From Bombyx mori (taxonomy: Eukaryota; Arthropoda; Insecta; Lepidoptera; Bombycidae): a stretch of 64,000 nucleotides of DNA. Below are positions 24,351 to 35,857 of this stretch, in pieces. The notes below the pieces were generated by a model. That model saw nothing but the letters and a program-made list of their open reading frames with translations. It ran no database searches and had not been told where the DNA came from. How positions within the stretch are numbered: the stretch's first letter is position 1; every line of letters begins with the position of its first letter. The translations under genes were made by a program, and so were the position numbers. The stretch is from the NCBI RefSeq assembly GCF_030269925.1, contig NC_085118.1, positions 12,292,001 through 12,356,000 of the forward strand. Reading direction: 5' to 3'.

Positions 24351-24830
24351 GTTAAAGTATGAAATTGCCGTTTTATTGTAATAGGTACTTCGAATAGACA
24401 TTCATGGTTTGAGTTTTTTGAGTGAAACTTTTTTCAAATGCTACCTATGAGGTTCTTCTTTTTTTAAAAAGTGCAACATTTGACTATCGACTTTCAGTTG
24501 CTGTTTCTATTCAGCTTAAAAAGATGGATACTTCGAAAATTCGAGTCATTTTTGATTAGAAGTTCCGACGCGGAACTAACGCTGCAGAAACAGCTCGCAA
24601 TATCAATGTTGTAATGTTGTTGGAGAGGAGACTGCTAATGAACGCACCGTGCGATTTTTATTTAAACGCTTTCGTGATGGAAATTTTGATTTGAAGAACG
24701 AACCACGTGGAAGACCGCCTATGTGAATTACAATGAATTGAAAGAGATGATGGAAGCCGATCCGAGCCAAACTACCCAGGAATTAGCGGCATGGTTTAAC
24801 GTAAACTTATCAACAAGATTGACTACACGC
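24351..24830 (+). pseudogene. Mariner element, second deleted copy
   Basis: Same body as 13098-13605. A start ATG is kept at 24524 (MDTSKIRVIFD), but an in-frame TAG follows immediately where copy 1 has TAC/GAA sequence. The helix-turn-helix region (RRGTNAAETARNIN) is recognisable, then a small duplication shifts the frame. About 70 more bases of transposase are retained (ELKEMMEADPSQTTQELA in one frame) than in copy 1. The catalytic domain is missing. Confidence 0.75.
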
Positions 24831-25089
24831 TTTTTTTACAATAAAATATTTTTTTCTTACACTATTTTTAATTCAAATTTATTTTCTTTTTAGTTTGATT
24901 TTCTACAAAAGCGTATTTTTTGTTAGTTTTTTTAAACAATTATTTATTTTTCATTTTTAAGTTGAATTTCAATTTTTTTTAAATATTGAATTTTCATCGG
25001 CCTTTAATAAGAATACCAAATTTCGAGTTAATCCGACGTTTTGGAGGGGGTCAAAATCATGTTCAAAGATTCCGTTACATACTAACTAA

Positions 25090-25560
25090 CATACGTCTGA
25101 AGCTAATAAATGCGTATTAATAACGTATATGGAGCAGTTCGCAAGACAATCGAATGTCGAAATTCAGGGGATTCCAGAAATGAAAACTTAATGTCTATAG
25201 TTAAAAAAATTGGAAAAACGGTCTCCTGTAATTAACAAGAAACTGATATTCTGGCATTCCACAGAGTTACTAAGCAAAATACCAATTCGAATCGTCCGAA
25301 AAATATTGTAGGGAAGTTAAACTGTTCTCGTAGTACTCGAGACAACGTCCTTGGTTCCGTTTAAATTTTTAATAAAGACAAGCACAGTGATAATAAACTT
25401 AGCACTTCCCATATTTAACTTCCTGGTGAACAGCGGCCTGTTTATGTTACTGAACACTTGTCACCTGAAAATAGAAAACTTCATGCCGCTACTAGATTAG
25501 CTGCCAAGGAGAAGAATTACAAGTTTGTTTGAACACGAAATGGTCGCATCTTCGTGCTGT
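25090..25560 (+). pseudogene. Non-LTR retrotransposon ORF1 relic
   Basis: In shifting frames it reads IECRNSGDSRNENLMSIVKK, then DILAFHRVTKQNTNSNRPKN, and EQRPVYVTEHLSPENRKLHA with AATRLAAKEKNYKFV. This is the conserved C-terminal region of an ORF1 protein of insect LINE-type elements. Several in-frame stops (for example after CN and after GSV) and frameshifts show it is dead. It lies in the beat intron, same strand as the gene. A truncated reverse-transcriptase relic follows beyond a Bm1 insertion and may belong to the same element. Confidence 0.65.
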
Positions 25561-25609
25561 AGACTGCTTGCATAAGCTGTGATTTAACCGTTATTTTATT
25601 TTCCTACAA

Positions 25610-25806
25610 TGCCTATTTCTGCCGTGAAACAGTAACGCGTTTTAGCTTGAAGGGTGGGGTAGCCGTTGTAACTATACTGAGACATTAGAACTTATATCTC
25701 GAGGTGGGTGGCGCATTTACGTTGTAGATGTCTATGGGTTCCAGTAACCACTTAACATCAGGTGGGCTGTGAGCTCGTCCATCCATCTAAGCAATGAATA
25801 AAAAAA
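25610..25806 (+). repeat. Bm1 SINE, 5'-truncated
   Basis: Begins at TGCCTATTTCTGCCGTGAAA and runs to CCATCTAAGCAATGAATAAAAAA. It separates the two halves of the decayed non-LTR element at 25090-26150. Confidence 0.85.
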
Positions 25807-25814
25807 CCCCACTC

Positions 25815-26150
25815 AGTCGAAATTAGCGCATTTAGCCCCGATCCACAAGCATGGAAGGCTGGATGATATTGCCCAATATCGACCTGTCTCCATACTGTCT
25901 GGGTTTGGCAAGGCACTGGAAGCCATAGTTAATTAAAAACTGATAACTCATTTCAAGCAATCTACGAGTGTAGACACAAATCAACACGTCTTTCTGCCTT
26001 CCAAATCGACAAATACTAACTTAGCTAGTTATGTTTCTGATATAATTGACACTATGGACGGACGTGGCGAGGTGCACTCTGTCTACACTAAATTCAGAAA
26101 GGAGTTTGACTTAGTTAATCAGAACTGGGTATCCATGGATCGTTACATAG
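25815..26150 (+). pseudogene. Non-LTR reverse transcriptase relic
   Basis: Frames read LAPIHKHGRLDDIAQYRPVS ILSGFGKALEAIV, then after frame changes NTNLASYVSDIIDTMDGRGE with VHSVYTKFRKEFDLVNQNW. These are the finger (RPVS), and palm A (normally D-x-x-KAFD, here KFRKEFD) segments of a LINE reverse transcriptase. The catalytic aspartate is replaced and several stops occur. Confidence 0.65.
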
Positions 26151-27698
26151 ATGGTGCGAGTCGTACATACGCAACCGCTCGCAATTGGTAAACATTCAAG
26201 GGTTTAAATCTAGAGAATCTAGAAATTAGTTATCGATATTTTCATCTTATCCACAAACGCTCTTAAGCAAGATGTGTTCACACCCAAAAGGGTGAATTCT
26301 ATAATGTTTTTTCTTTTTTTTTCTTCTGAATTAGTTCAATGTTTATGTGTGCATATTTTTATTCAGCTGTGCGAATATAATAATAAAAAAAAATCTTTTA
26401 CACTAAAATAATTTGTTGCAAATTCACCTTTTTCATTTGCTACCTACCATTTAACTAGGTAATAACTTGGAAAGCGCAGGAACCTTTTTGTGAAATTAGT
26501 AAATTGTTTGCGAAGGTTACAAAAACTATTATGAACAAAACATTACACGACAATGCAAAAACCAACGTCGAATTGAATTTGATGGACACATTAGTAAATT
26601 ACATGAAACTGGGAACTGAGTAATTAAGTGAATTCACATTTCACGCGCAATAGTTTGCACGCAAGAAAACCTGCCTTATTTTGTGAGCACTAAATACATT
26701 TTTGCTATGAACTGTCGTGACTTCTGGCAAATGTGTTGTTTTCATGTGTCAAAAGTACGCATAATCGATATGGCCTGTAGATATTATCAAATGTAACGAT
26801 TGTATTTTTAATTCTCAAATAATATTTATTCAACAAATAAACTAAAAAAATAAGGAAACTATGTACACAAAAAAGTTAAATAAAATAACAAAGCGAGAAA
26901 TACAAAATATATATATTTTATACGTTCAAAACCTATAATTTCTATAATTTGTTTATTTTCTCCATCTATTTAGATTCCAACAATAATTAAAAAATATCGA
27001 AAAACAAAGAGAAACTGTAAACTCGCTTCGCATGTTATGATGTTCAAATCAGATCACATTTCTTTGCTACGAGGTGAGCTCTACGTAATTCTAAAAATAA
27101 AACACGTGTCATGTTTGTCAATATTTCTTCCTACGATAGTAAATAAAAGCACCATCCAAAAAAAATTCAGACATTTATTATATTAAGCAACGCGATGCGC
27201 AGGCGATAAGGATATTTTGGGGTAGCGGTGAAGTTGTTGTTCTCCAAGTCCTACTCCTCTCCAGTGGTAGAGTTCCCTAATGATTTCTCAGCTGCGAACG
27301 GCTGGCGGGCATTTTAATGCTAACGAAAGCTCTGGTATGATACAATAGCAATGCAAAGGCATTTTTAATTGAAATTTAGATATATTTGTTAATTTTATGT
27401 GTTATACCGCGAGAAGCGGGAACACGAAATCCAAATATAAAATTATGTAGTATAAATTTATAGATTATAGATTACTAAAGATTATTTTTTGGGATCTCCC
27501 AAAGAGGCACCGTCACATACGTGTAAAATTTGTATTCAAAATTGTGTTGAAGATAAGAAGGTGCTCATCCAATTAGTATTATTGATAAAGCCACTCAATG
27601 TACTTCATAAAATATCACTATTTTTGTTTCGTTTCGTGTACAATAAAACATAACCTTACTCTTTATATTAATTTGACGAAATACATCTAATCGATTAG
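26151..27698. other. Beat intron, anonymous AT-rich sequence
   Basis: No repeat, RNA gene or exon was recognised. Confidence 0.4.
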
Positions 27699-27995
27699 TT
27701 TATTTTTTATTTATTTATTTATGTACACACAGAAAACAAGACACAGTACAGAGTAATAGGAAAATTATGTACAAAGGCACTGCTTATTTCTTTGAGAAAT
27801 CTCTTCCAGCAGACCGGCGACAGGATAATGAGAATAATAATAAAAAGTGATAAGTGTGTGTAGAACAAATAACACATAACTAAAATAACAAATACAACAT
27901 GAGAATTATAGCACATACACATAGCAAATATTATAAGTAACACAGTAACACTCGTATATGCGAAGAGTATAGAACCATGATCATTCTTCTTCATT
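27699..27995 (-). repeat. Non-LTR retroposon 3' end, copy 2
   Basis: Close match to 583-880, with the same (TTTA)n end on the left. Sits in the large beat intron, antisense to the gene. The 97-codon antisense frame across it is an accident of composition. Confidence 0.65.
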
Positions 27996-28344
27996 CTAGT
28001 TCTTGATCTCATAAATAGAAAGTAAGAAACAATCTATTGGCAGCGCGTAGCGAATATAGCTATTACCTTTGTGCTCCAATGAATAATTTAACATCTCTAT
28101 TTTTTTGTAGATACTATTTTTAATTATTCAATTTTATTTGTTAATTGTATGTTTTTAGAGTAAATGTTACGACGTGGAGCTTAAGTAGATTTCTTTTTAT
28201 GTCACCGATCATATAGGTATACTCTTGTCTTTGACGAACCCATTTTAATTTTTTACGGAATAGACTGTAGGAAAAGCGACACATTGCAATAATTAAAACA
28301 GATTATAGATCGAATATAGGCACAGCTGATTGCATAAAAATGTT

Positions 28345-28445
28345 TCTGTGTACGTATTTTGTATGTATTTGTATGTACATATGTATTTATGTTTGTTTTT
28401 GGATGTACATATGTATGTTTGTATGTACATATGTATATTTGTATT
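28345..28445. repeat. Degenerate (TATGTA/TGTATTTA) microsatellite
   Basis: Tandem variations of TGTACATATGTATTTGTATG. It creates a spurious valine/tyrosine/cysteine-rich reading frame. Confidence 0.7.
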
Positions 28446-28479
28446 TATCTTTGGCAATGTAATTATAACCTAGTGTTTA

Positions 28480-28675
28480 TTTTTTCTCATGTCTACTATA
28501 ATTCTTTAAATTATCGCCATGTACCTATTAGCTTTATCACAGCTAAGCACTTCTTGAATCTTTCACTTCATCAACGAGGGTTAACTGGAAGAGAATGCCT
28601 GCATGGCGTTAAGTTCGCCTTTGTACAATATTTTTGTGCAATAAAGAATTTTCAATCAATCAATCAAATTCATAC
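28480..28675 (+). repeat. Non-LTR retroposon 3' end with (ATCA)n tail
   Basis: Contains GTTAACTGGAAGAGAATGCC and TTCGCCTTTGTACAATATTT then GTGCAATAAAGAATTTTC and a (AATC)n tail. The order GGAAGAGA ... CCTTTGTAC resembles the antisense 583-880 and 27699-27995 units, suggesting related 3' ends. Confidence 0.6.
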
Positions 28676-29148
28676 CGATCAAATGACACAAACACTTTAA
28701 AAGGCACAAAACTATTAGCTAGCGTTTCCAATCCAGGGGTAGATGCAGTTACGAAACTGCAGCCTTTGGGCTGTTAGAGCTTCGCAGGGTGCTCGTGCAG
28801 TTTTTAGCAAACGTACTACACGAATGGCCCTGGAGATCGCCATTCGTCCGGATTAAGCGGCAGAGATCTCGGGACAAACCACGGTTCTTCCATCCAAAAA
28901 CATAACATGAATTTTACTACCTTGTAGGGTCTCTCTCGGAGCGTGTTGCAAGAGAGACGATTAAAACTTGTGTTTGAAGTAGAGAACTGGAGTGGAGAAC
29001 AAGAGCAATAAAAAAAATCGCGAGGTCAATTATCTAACCATAGAAGCTAGAGGATGCAGCATGAAACTATATTTTCCAACCAATTTTTTAGGTTTACAGT
29101 GAACTCCAATTTCATGGTTAAATTCAAATGGTTATGTTAAACTCAAAC

Positions 29149-29393
29149 TTACTGGTGGTAGGACCTCTTGTGAATCCACACGGGTAGGTACCACTACCGT
29201 GCGTATTTCTGCCGTGAAGCAGTAATGCGTTTCGATTTGAAGAGTGGGGCAGCCGTTGTAACTATACTTGAGACCTTAGAACTTATATCTCACGGTGGGT
29301 AGCCCATTTAACTTATAGATGTCTATGGGCTCCAGTAACCACTTAACACCGAGGGCTGTGAGCACGTCCACCCATCTAAGCAATTAAAAAAAA
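29149..29393 (+). repeat. Bm1 SINE, 5'-truncated
   Basis: From ACTGGTGGTAGGACCTCTTG to CCATCTAAGCAATTAAAAAA. A handful of substitutions and a short deletion (AACACCGAGGGCTG). Confidence 0.87.
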
Positions 29394-31841
29394 CCAAATT
29401 TGAAGGAAATACGCGCCTGACTTTGCGTAATAATTTAGTACTCATGGGTTCCCTTTCGCTGCTGCAAGCCTCACTGTAAAGTGTTTCGCAGGAAACTGAC
29501 CTCCGTGCTGAAAGTGCGTACATCACCCAGCGTATACAGGCATATTTTTCAGCCGGTTATTATAGTCACACACCCAGCTGGTTACTATAGTTACACACCG
29601 TGTATAGGGGCCGCTTTGTGGCGGGTGAATATAGTCACCAATAGTAGAGAAAGATGAGAGAAAGGGTTAAAAGTTGGTGAGGTTTCGGGGTAAAACTTTA
29701 CAAATCTTCAATATTATATGTCGTGGAGGGTGGTGACGATCACGTGATATTGTCTATGGGTTCCAGTAACCCATTACACGAGCAGACCGTCAGCATGTCT
29801 ACCCACCCCGTGAAATAAAAAAGGGGAAGGGATTTAACAGCCAGAGATTTATTTATCTAATCTAGTCATACTAAGCCAAGGCTATGTACGATTGTATACA
29901 GACTTTAATTCATCATTAATGATGGTAAGCTTACTGGTGAGTTTTCTAAATCTCGCATTCTGTTATTAACTTAATTAATGTTCTATCTAGCAACAGTGTG
30001 AATCAATTTTCTTTTTTACTCGTTCGAAAATTTATTATTTAGAATTTTTATTATATAAAGACATCAAACGTTTTGATTCTGTACTAGTTGATGTCTGTAC
30101 TAGTTTACATTGAGCTCTTCGCATACAAGATGTACTTTAAACACAGTAAATGATCACAGTTTTACAACTCATACACTTCAGTAACGCCTTTGATGTCGAA
30201 CGACACCGCGGCCCGTGTACGTACTTAGTCTATCATTCGCAAATGCGCAAGGGATGTTTAAATATAAAAATAAAATAACTGTAATTATTATGCAATCACT
30301 CTTAAATTTTGTTCAACAAAATTTACAAGTAACTATGTACTTTTAATATATTTTTATCATATTACGTTGTTTTGTGTTGTCGTTTATGTGTTGTACCGCA
30401 AGATATTTATGTGACACTTTAGATGTTTCCAGATTTCTATTATGAAATTACATTTTCAAAATCAATTCAATATTCACATTCGAAAGAACAATCTTATCAT
30501 AAAAGCTTGAGGGAAACGTGAGAGCATAGCTGTGTTTTAAATTTATCTTTACTCAATATGTTAAATAATTTCACTTAAATATTGTTTCCAACAAATGTGA
30601 TTTGTGCCTAAAATGATAGTCTAGTCTATAGTTAGGTAATCAACAAAAGCAATTAGAGTAATTGTAGCCCGCTAAAAAGATCACGTAGAGTACTGTATGT
30701 ATGTAAGTAAAAATACTTGTTATTGTATCGTTAAATAATAAAGAATCTTTCTGATAAACATTTGTGTCTATGTACGCAACGCTTCAACATAGAACTCCAA
30801 ATATACAAGAAACGATCCTTCTCAGGAATATCAAAATTAGTTGAATAAGATTCTGTGGTTGAACAGCTTACCACGCCAGTACGTGTAGCATTGATTTATT
30901 TTGTGTAAAATCTCTTTATCGTGATAAAACATTATCAAAATCGTCAGCACGTCAGCTTCCCAACATGATTGGAGTATTTGACACAAAAAAAAAAATCCGA
31001 AATACTCGCTCGATCTTATTACAACTTGGTTCTCTGCAAATCCCACCGGTTTGCTGTATTTTGCCGAAAATAATTTCTAGATTGTCTCTTATTCGGCCTA
31101 CATAAGCTCTTTCTTTAAATCATCACACATCTGGATAATAGCATTAAATTCGAAATGGATGAATACGATGTACATACACGATCACGTCTGCCCTCAGCGT
31201 TTGAGTGCGCAAAGTAAGCGAGTTTGGCGCCGCGATTCGCGACGCCCGCGAATCCCCAATTTTACTCTACGCAAGTACTTCCGCTTCCTAACTTTCTTCT
31301 TACCATGGTTTTAATACTCAATGAGGCTTAAACTTAAAAAAAAATGATATTGGCACTTTTCTGTACTTACTGCTCTGAGAAATAGCACTGTTGACAGTGT
31401 TTACTTAAAACCATATTCAACCAGCAAAATCTCTTACAAAAAAAGTCAAATGTCTTTTTTTTTATATTCCCAAATATTGCGAAAATCTAGTGTACAATGA
31501 TGAAAGTTTTTAAATACATTTGGAATTACAAAACTAAATATGATCTTCTGAGAGTGAGAGTATGAGAATCGTCTTTTTTGACCATTATATGCATAATCAC
31601 ATTTTGACTTGGAATAAAAATTTCATCACTAAAAAAACATTAATATGCACAGGTACCCACTATATTATTTATACGACACTGTTATCGATTAAACAGGCAT
31701 CGTTATCGATTAAAAAACTTGAACACAATAAAATTGACTCTCAAAATTGCATAATGCTCAGGTTCTACCTATGTCACCCATGTCAACTTACATATTATAG
31801 TCTTTTTTATAATTAAGTAACCAATTGACATTTTCAAACAG
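29394..31841. other. Beat intron: mostly anonymous, with a GC-rich patch
   Basis: 29735-29825 is a faint Bm1 tail relic (GTCTATGGGTTCCAGTAACC ... CCACCCCGTGAAATAAAA). 31170-31290 is a CpG-containing patch with a perfect 8-base inverted repeat (see findings). The remainder is AT-rich. Ends at the exon C acceptor TTTTCAAACAG. Confidence 0.5.
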
Positions 31842-32101
31842 CGTTACCAGACCAGGGACCTACGATAACTGGATCAAAAATCCGGTATCAAATCGGCGAC
31901 CGGGTGCAGGTGAACTGCACGTCAGGCCGGTCCAGGCCCGCCACCAGGCTGGCTTGGTACATCAACGGAGAGCCGGCGCCTACCGCCGCCTTACTGACTC
32001 CAACCCACCAAGTTCATAGCGACGGATTGGAGACGACCAGTTTGGGGCTCGATTTCAAAGTGAAATCAAAGCATTTTAGGAAAGGAGACTTAAAATTAAA
32101 A
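31842..32101 (+). CDS. Beat family gene, exon C (Ig domain 2)
   Basis: Completing the codon left split by exon B, it reads ALPDQGPTITGSKIRYQIGD, then RVQVNCTSGRSRPATRLAWY with INGEPAP, and ends SKHFRKGDLKLK. P-x-I-x-G-x-x-x-Y-x-x-G-D-x-x-x-x-N-C-T-S-x-x-S-x-P and L-x-W-x-I-N-x-x are typical of the second Ig domain of Beat proteins. The partner cysteine comes at the very start of the next exon. Acceptor AG at 31840-31841; donor GTATGT from 32102. Phase is 1 in, 0 out, agreeing with both neighbours. NCT is a potential N-glycosylation sequon. Confidence 0.9.
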
Positions 32102-32730
32102 GTATGTATTTTTATTACTATCCCATTAGATAAATAGACCAAAAGTTTTGCTCATTGCCCATGCTCGCGTCGTCCCGTCTACAGCGTTAAAAATACTGTT
32201 TTATTTGACAAAGTTTTAGCTTGTCCTTTATGCCAGGGCCCGGAAACTGCGATACTTTAAGACAAATATGTTTTCTGTATGAAAACTAGCGACATCTTGT
32301 AGCGGATGCTAAACTTGTATGTTGTTAAGGCATTTAACTATTGTATAACTAAACACAAAAAATAATGCAAGTCTTTATTTTTATAGGCGAATTGATTAAA
32401 CTTTATCAATTTGTGGTTTCTGAAAATTTACAAAATCCTTCATTAGAAATCAAATATAGGATAAGTAATATGCTACTACCATCTACAGGAGCAATGAGAG
32501 ACTAATCGAAATGAAGCCATCTAGTGGCTGACGCCCGTAAACATTTTTGTTGAATTCTTGAGTTGCTTATCTATAAATAGTTTATGTGTATTATCTATGC
32601 TTTATGTATCTACCTAGATAGTGTGACTTAACATAATTTACGCCAAATTTGAGACATTCGATTAACTTGAAAACTTACATATACATACCAAAAACCAGAC
32701 CGATACAATCATCTAATTTGATTACTTTAA
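32102..32730. other. Beat intron C-D, first part
   Basis: AT-rich; no feature recognised. Confidence 0.5.
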
Positions 32731-33184
32731 TTTTTTTTTTTTTTTTTTTTTTTTTTTATTGCTTAGATGTGTGGACGAGCTCACAGCCCACCTGGTGTTA
32801 AGTGGTTACTGGAGCCCATAGACATCTACAACGTAAATGCGCCACACACCTTGAGATATAGTTCTAAGGTCTCAGTATTAGTCACAACGGCTGCCCCACC
32901 CTTCAAACCGAAACGCATTACTGCTTCACGGCAGAAATAGGCGGGGCGGTGGTACCTACCCGTGCGGACTCACAAGAGGTCCTACCACCAGTAATTACGC
33001 AAATTATAATTTTGCGGGTTTGATTTTTATTGCACGATGTTATTCCTTCACCGTGGAAGTCAATCGTGAACATTTGTTGAGTACGTATTTCATTAGAAAA
33101 ATTGATACCCGCCTGCGAGATTCGAACACCAGTGCATCGCTCGATACGAATGCACCGGACGTCTTATCCTTTAGGCCACGACTT
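32731..33184 (-). repeat. Bm1 SINE, near full length, with long A-tail
   Basis: Antisense copy with a 27-base T run (its A-tail) on the left, then ATTGCTTAGATGTGTGGACG, the full body, and the tRNA-like head at right (TTCGAACACCAGTGCATCGC and AGGCCACGAC). The long uninterrupted tail suggests a fairly recent insertion. It is antisense to the beat gene. Confidence 0.92.
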
Positions 33185-33510
33185 GATTTTAATTGCAATA
33201 AAGTTTTAATTTTATTTGTGTGTTATGATAAGTTTAATTTTTTTACGAAATTGTTATAATCACATCACGGGTAGTAAAAATAAACGAAAAAGAACAAACA
33301 TATAATATATAGCGTAAATTTAAAATTTTCAAATCGTGTCAATTTTTCAAATAAGATATCAGAGATAAACATTACCTACGGAAAAACTAATAGAATATTC
33401 ATGTTCTCAATCGGAAAACACTAAGCCTCTTAAAGTTGATCGTAAATAGTTATCGCTTCAGGGATTTGATTTTTCACGAAAACGCAATCTGAAGCAAAAG
33501 TGGCTGATGC

Positions 33511-33523
33511 ACCCGGGAGGACT
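33511..33523 (+). repeat. Target-site duplication, left copy
   Basis: ACCCGGGAGGACT, identical to 36103-36115 at the other end of the retrotransposon (one A may belong to the poly-A tail, so the duplication is 12 or 13 bases). Confidence 0.85.
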
Positions 33524-35857
33524 TACCCGCTAAATATCGCGCATCGCCCGGATATACTCGACATAGCGTTATTAAAAAACGTAACTCTGCGCTTACACTC
33601 GATCGAAGTAGTTTCAGAGTTAGATTCAGACCACCGTCCCGTCGTTATGAAGCTCGGTCGCGCTCCCGATTCCGTTCCCGTCACGAGGACTGTGGTGGAT
33701 TGGCACACGCTGGGCATCAGCCTGGCTGAATCTGATCCACCATCGCTCCCGTTTAACCCGGACTCTACCCCGTCTCCTCAGGATACCGCTGAAGCCATAG
33801 ACATCTTAACGTCACACATCACCTCGACATTAGATAGGTCATCGAAACAAGTTGTAGCGGAGGACTTCCTTCACCGCTTCAAATTGTCCGACGATATTAG
33901 GGAACTCCTTAGAGCTAAGAACGCCTCGATACGCGCCTACGACAGGTATCCTACCGCGGAAAATCGTATTCGAATGCGTGCCCTACAACGCGACGTAAAG
34001 TCTCGCATCGCCGAAGTCCGAGATGCCAGATGGTCTGATTTCTTAGAAGGACTCGCGCCCTCCCAAAGGTCTTACTACCGCTTAGCTCGTACTCTCAAAT
34101 CGGATACGGTAGTAACTATGCCCCCCCTCGTAGGCCCCTCAGGCCGACTCGCGGCGTTCGATGATGATGAAAAAGCAGAGCTGCTGGCCGATACATTGCA
34201 AACCCAGTGCACGCCCAGCACTCAATCCGTGGACCCTGTTCATGTAGAATTAGTAGACAGTGAGGTAGAACGCAGAGCGTCCTTGCCACCCTCGGATGCG
34301 TTACCACCCGTCACCCCGATGGAAGTTAAAGACTTGATCAAAGACCTACGTCCTCGCAAGGCTCCCGGTTCCGACGGTATATCCAACCGCGTTATTAAAC
34401 TTCTACCCGTCCAACTCATCGTGATGTTGGCATCTATTTTCAATGCCGCTATGGCGAACTGTATCTTTCCCGCGGTGTGGAAAGAAGCGGACGTTATCGG
34501 CATACATAAACCCGGTAAACCAAAAAATTATCCGACGAGCTACCGCCCGATTAGCCTCCTCATGTCTCTAGGCAAACTGTATGAGCGTCTGCTCTACAAA
34601 CGCCTCAGAGACTTCGTCTCATCCAAGGGCATTCTCATCGATGAACAATTCGGATTCCGTACAAATCACTCATGCGTTCAACAGGTGCACCGCCTCACGG
34701 AGCACATTCTTGTGGGGCTTAATCGACCAAAACCGTTATACACGGGAGCTCTCTTCTTCGACGTCGCAAAAGCGTTCGACAAAGTCTGGCACAATGGTTT
34801 GATTTTCAAACTATTCAACATGGGCGTGCCGGATAGTCTCGTGCTCATCATACGGGACTTCTTGTCAAACCGCTCTTTTCGATATCGAGTCGAGGGAACC
34901 CGCTCCTCCCCACGACCTCTCACAGCTGGAGTCCCGCAAGGCTCTGTCCTCTCACCCCTCCTATTTAGCTTATTCGTCAACGACATTCCCCGGTCTCCGC
35001 CGACCCATTTAGCTTTATTCGCCGACGACACGACTGTTTACTATTCTAGTAGAAATAAGTCCCTAATCGCGAAGAAGCTTCAGAGCGCAGCCCTAGCCCT
35101 AGGACAGTGGTTCCGAAAATGGCGCATAGACATCAACCCAGCGAAAAGTACTGCGGTGCTATTTCAGAGGGGAAGCTCCACACGGATTTCCTCCCGTATT
35201 AGGAGGAGGAATCTCACACCCCCGATTACTCTCTTTAGTCAATCCATACCCTGGGCCAGGAAGGTCAAGTACCTGGGCGTTACCCTGGATGCATCGATGA
35301 CATTCCGCCCGCATATAAAATCAGTCCGTGACCGTGCCGCGTTTATTCTCGGTAGACTCTACCCCATGATCTGTAAGCGGAGTAAAATGTCCCTTCGGAA
35401 CAAGGTGACACTTTACAAAACTTGCATAAGGCCCGTCATGACTTACGCGAGTGTGGTGTTCGCTCACGCGGCCCGCACACACATAGACACCCTTCAGTCT
35501 CTACAATCCCGCTTTTGCAGGTTAGCCGTCGGAGCTCCGTGGTTCTTGAGGAACGTTGACCTACACGACGACCTGGGCCTCGAATCAATTCGGAAATACA
35601 TGAAGTCAGCGTCGGAACGATACTTCGATAAGGCTATGCGTCATGATAATCGCCTTATCGTTGCCGCCGCTGACTACTCCCCGAATCCTGATCATGCAGG
35701 AGCCAGTCACCGTCGACGCCCTAGACACGTCCTTACGGATCCATCAGATCCAATAACCTTTGCATTAGATGCCTTCAGCTCTAATACTAGGGGCAGGCTT
35801 AGGGACCCCGGTAACCGTACTCGTCGAACTCGACAAAGAGGTCGACGTGCAACCTAA
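33524..35857 (+). CDS. Jockey-like ORF2 protein, truncated: endonuclease tail + reverse transcriptase
   Basis: A single open frame. The frame technically opens at a GTG at 33500, but its first eight codons are flanking host DNA, so numbering from there is only for convenience. The APE endonuclease is reduced to its last motif, SDHRPV (residues 43-48); roughly the first 190 residues and all of ORF1 are gone. Reverse transcriptase motifs: LRPRKAPGSDGI, YRPISLL, FFDVAKAFDKVWH (about 418-430), AGVPQGSVLSPLL (about 476), the catalytic FADD (507-510), and KYLGVTLDASM. A C-terminal thumb/tail follows, ending RTRRTRQRGRRAT. All catalytic aspartates are present and no stop interrupts, implying a recent insertion, but no initiator or endonuclease core is left, so it should be inert on its own. 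Confidence 0.88.
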   Translation, partial: YPLNIAHRPDILDIALLKNVTLRLHSIEVVSELDSDHRPVVMKLGRAPDSVPVTRTVVDWHTLGISLAESDPPSLPFNPDSTPSPQDTAEAIDILTSHITSTLDRSSKQVVAEDFLHRFKLSDDIRELLRAKNASIRAYDRYPTAENRIRMRALQRDVKSRIAEVRDARWSDFLEGLAPSQRSYYRLARTLKSDTVVTMPPLVGPSGRLAAFDDDEKAELLADTLQTQCTPSTQSVDPVHVELVDSEVERRASLPPSDALPPVTPMEVKDLIKDLRPRKAPGSDGISNRVIKLLPVQLIVMLASIFNAAMANCIFPAVWKEADVIGIHKPGKPKNYPTSYRPISLLMSLGKLYERLLYKRLRDFVSSKGILIDEQFGFRTNHSCVQQVHRLTEHILVGLNRPKPLYTGALFFDVAKAFDKVWHNGLIFKLFNMGVPDSLVLIIRDFLSNRSFRYRVEGTRSSPRPLTAGVPQGSVLSPLLFSLFVNDIPRSPPTHLALFADDTTVYYSSRNKSLIAKKLQSAALALGQWFRKWRIDINPAKSTAVLFQRGSSTRISSRIRRRNLTPPITLFSQSIPWARKVKYLGVTLDASMTFRPHIKSVRDRAAFILGRLYPMICKRSKMSLRNKVTLYKTCIRPVMTYASVVFAHAARTHIDTLQSLQSRFCRLAVGAPWFLRNVDLHDDLGLESIRKYMKSASERYFDKAMRHDNRLIVAAADYSPNPDHAGASHRRRPRHVLTDPSDPITFALDAFSSNTRGRLRDPGNRTRRTRQRGRRAT

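Noticed and set aside
28359..28700. 113-codon frame with repeated VFVCTYV-like residues
   Set aside because: Produced by a TGTATG-type microsatellite running into a retroposon 3' end.
34678..35031. 117-codon antisense frame
   Set aside because: Shadow of the Jockey-like reverse transcriptase on the + strand.
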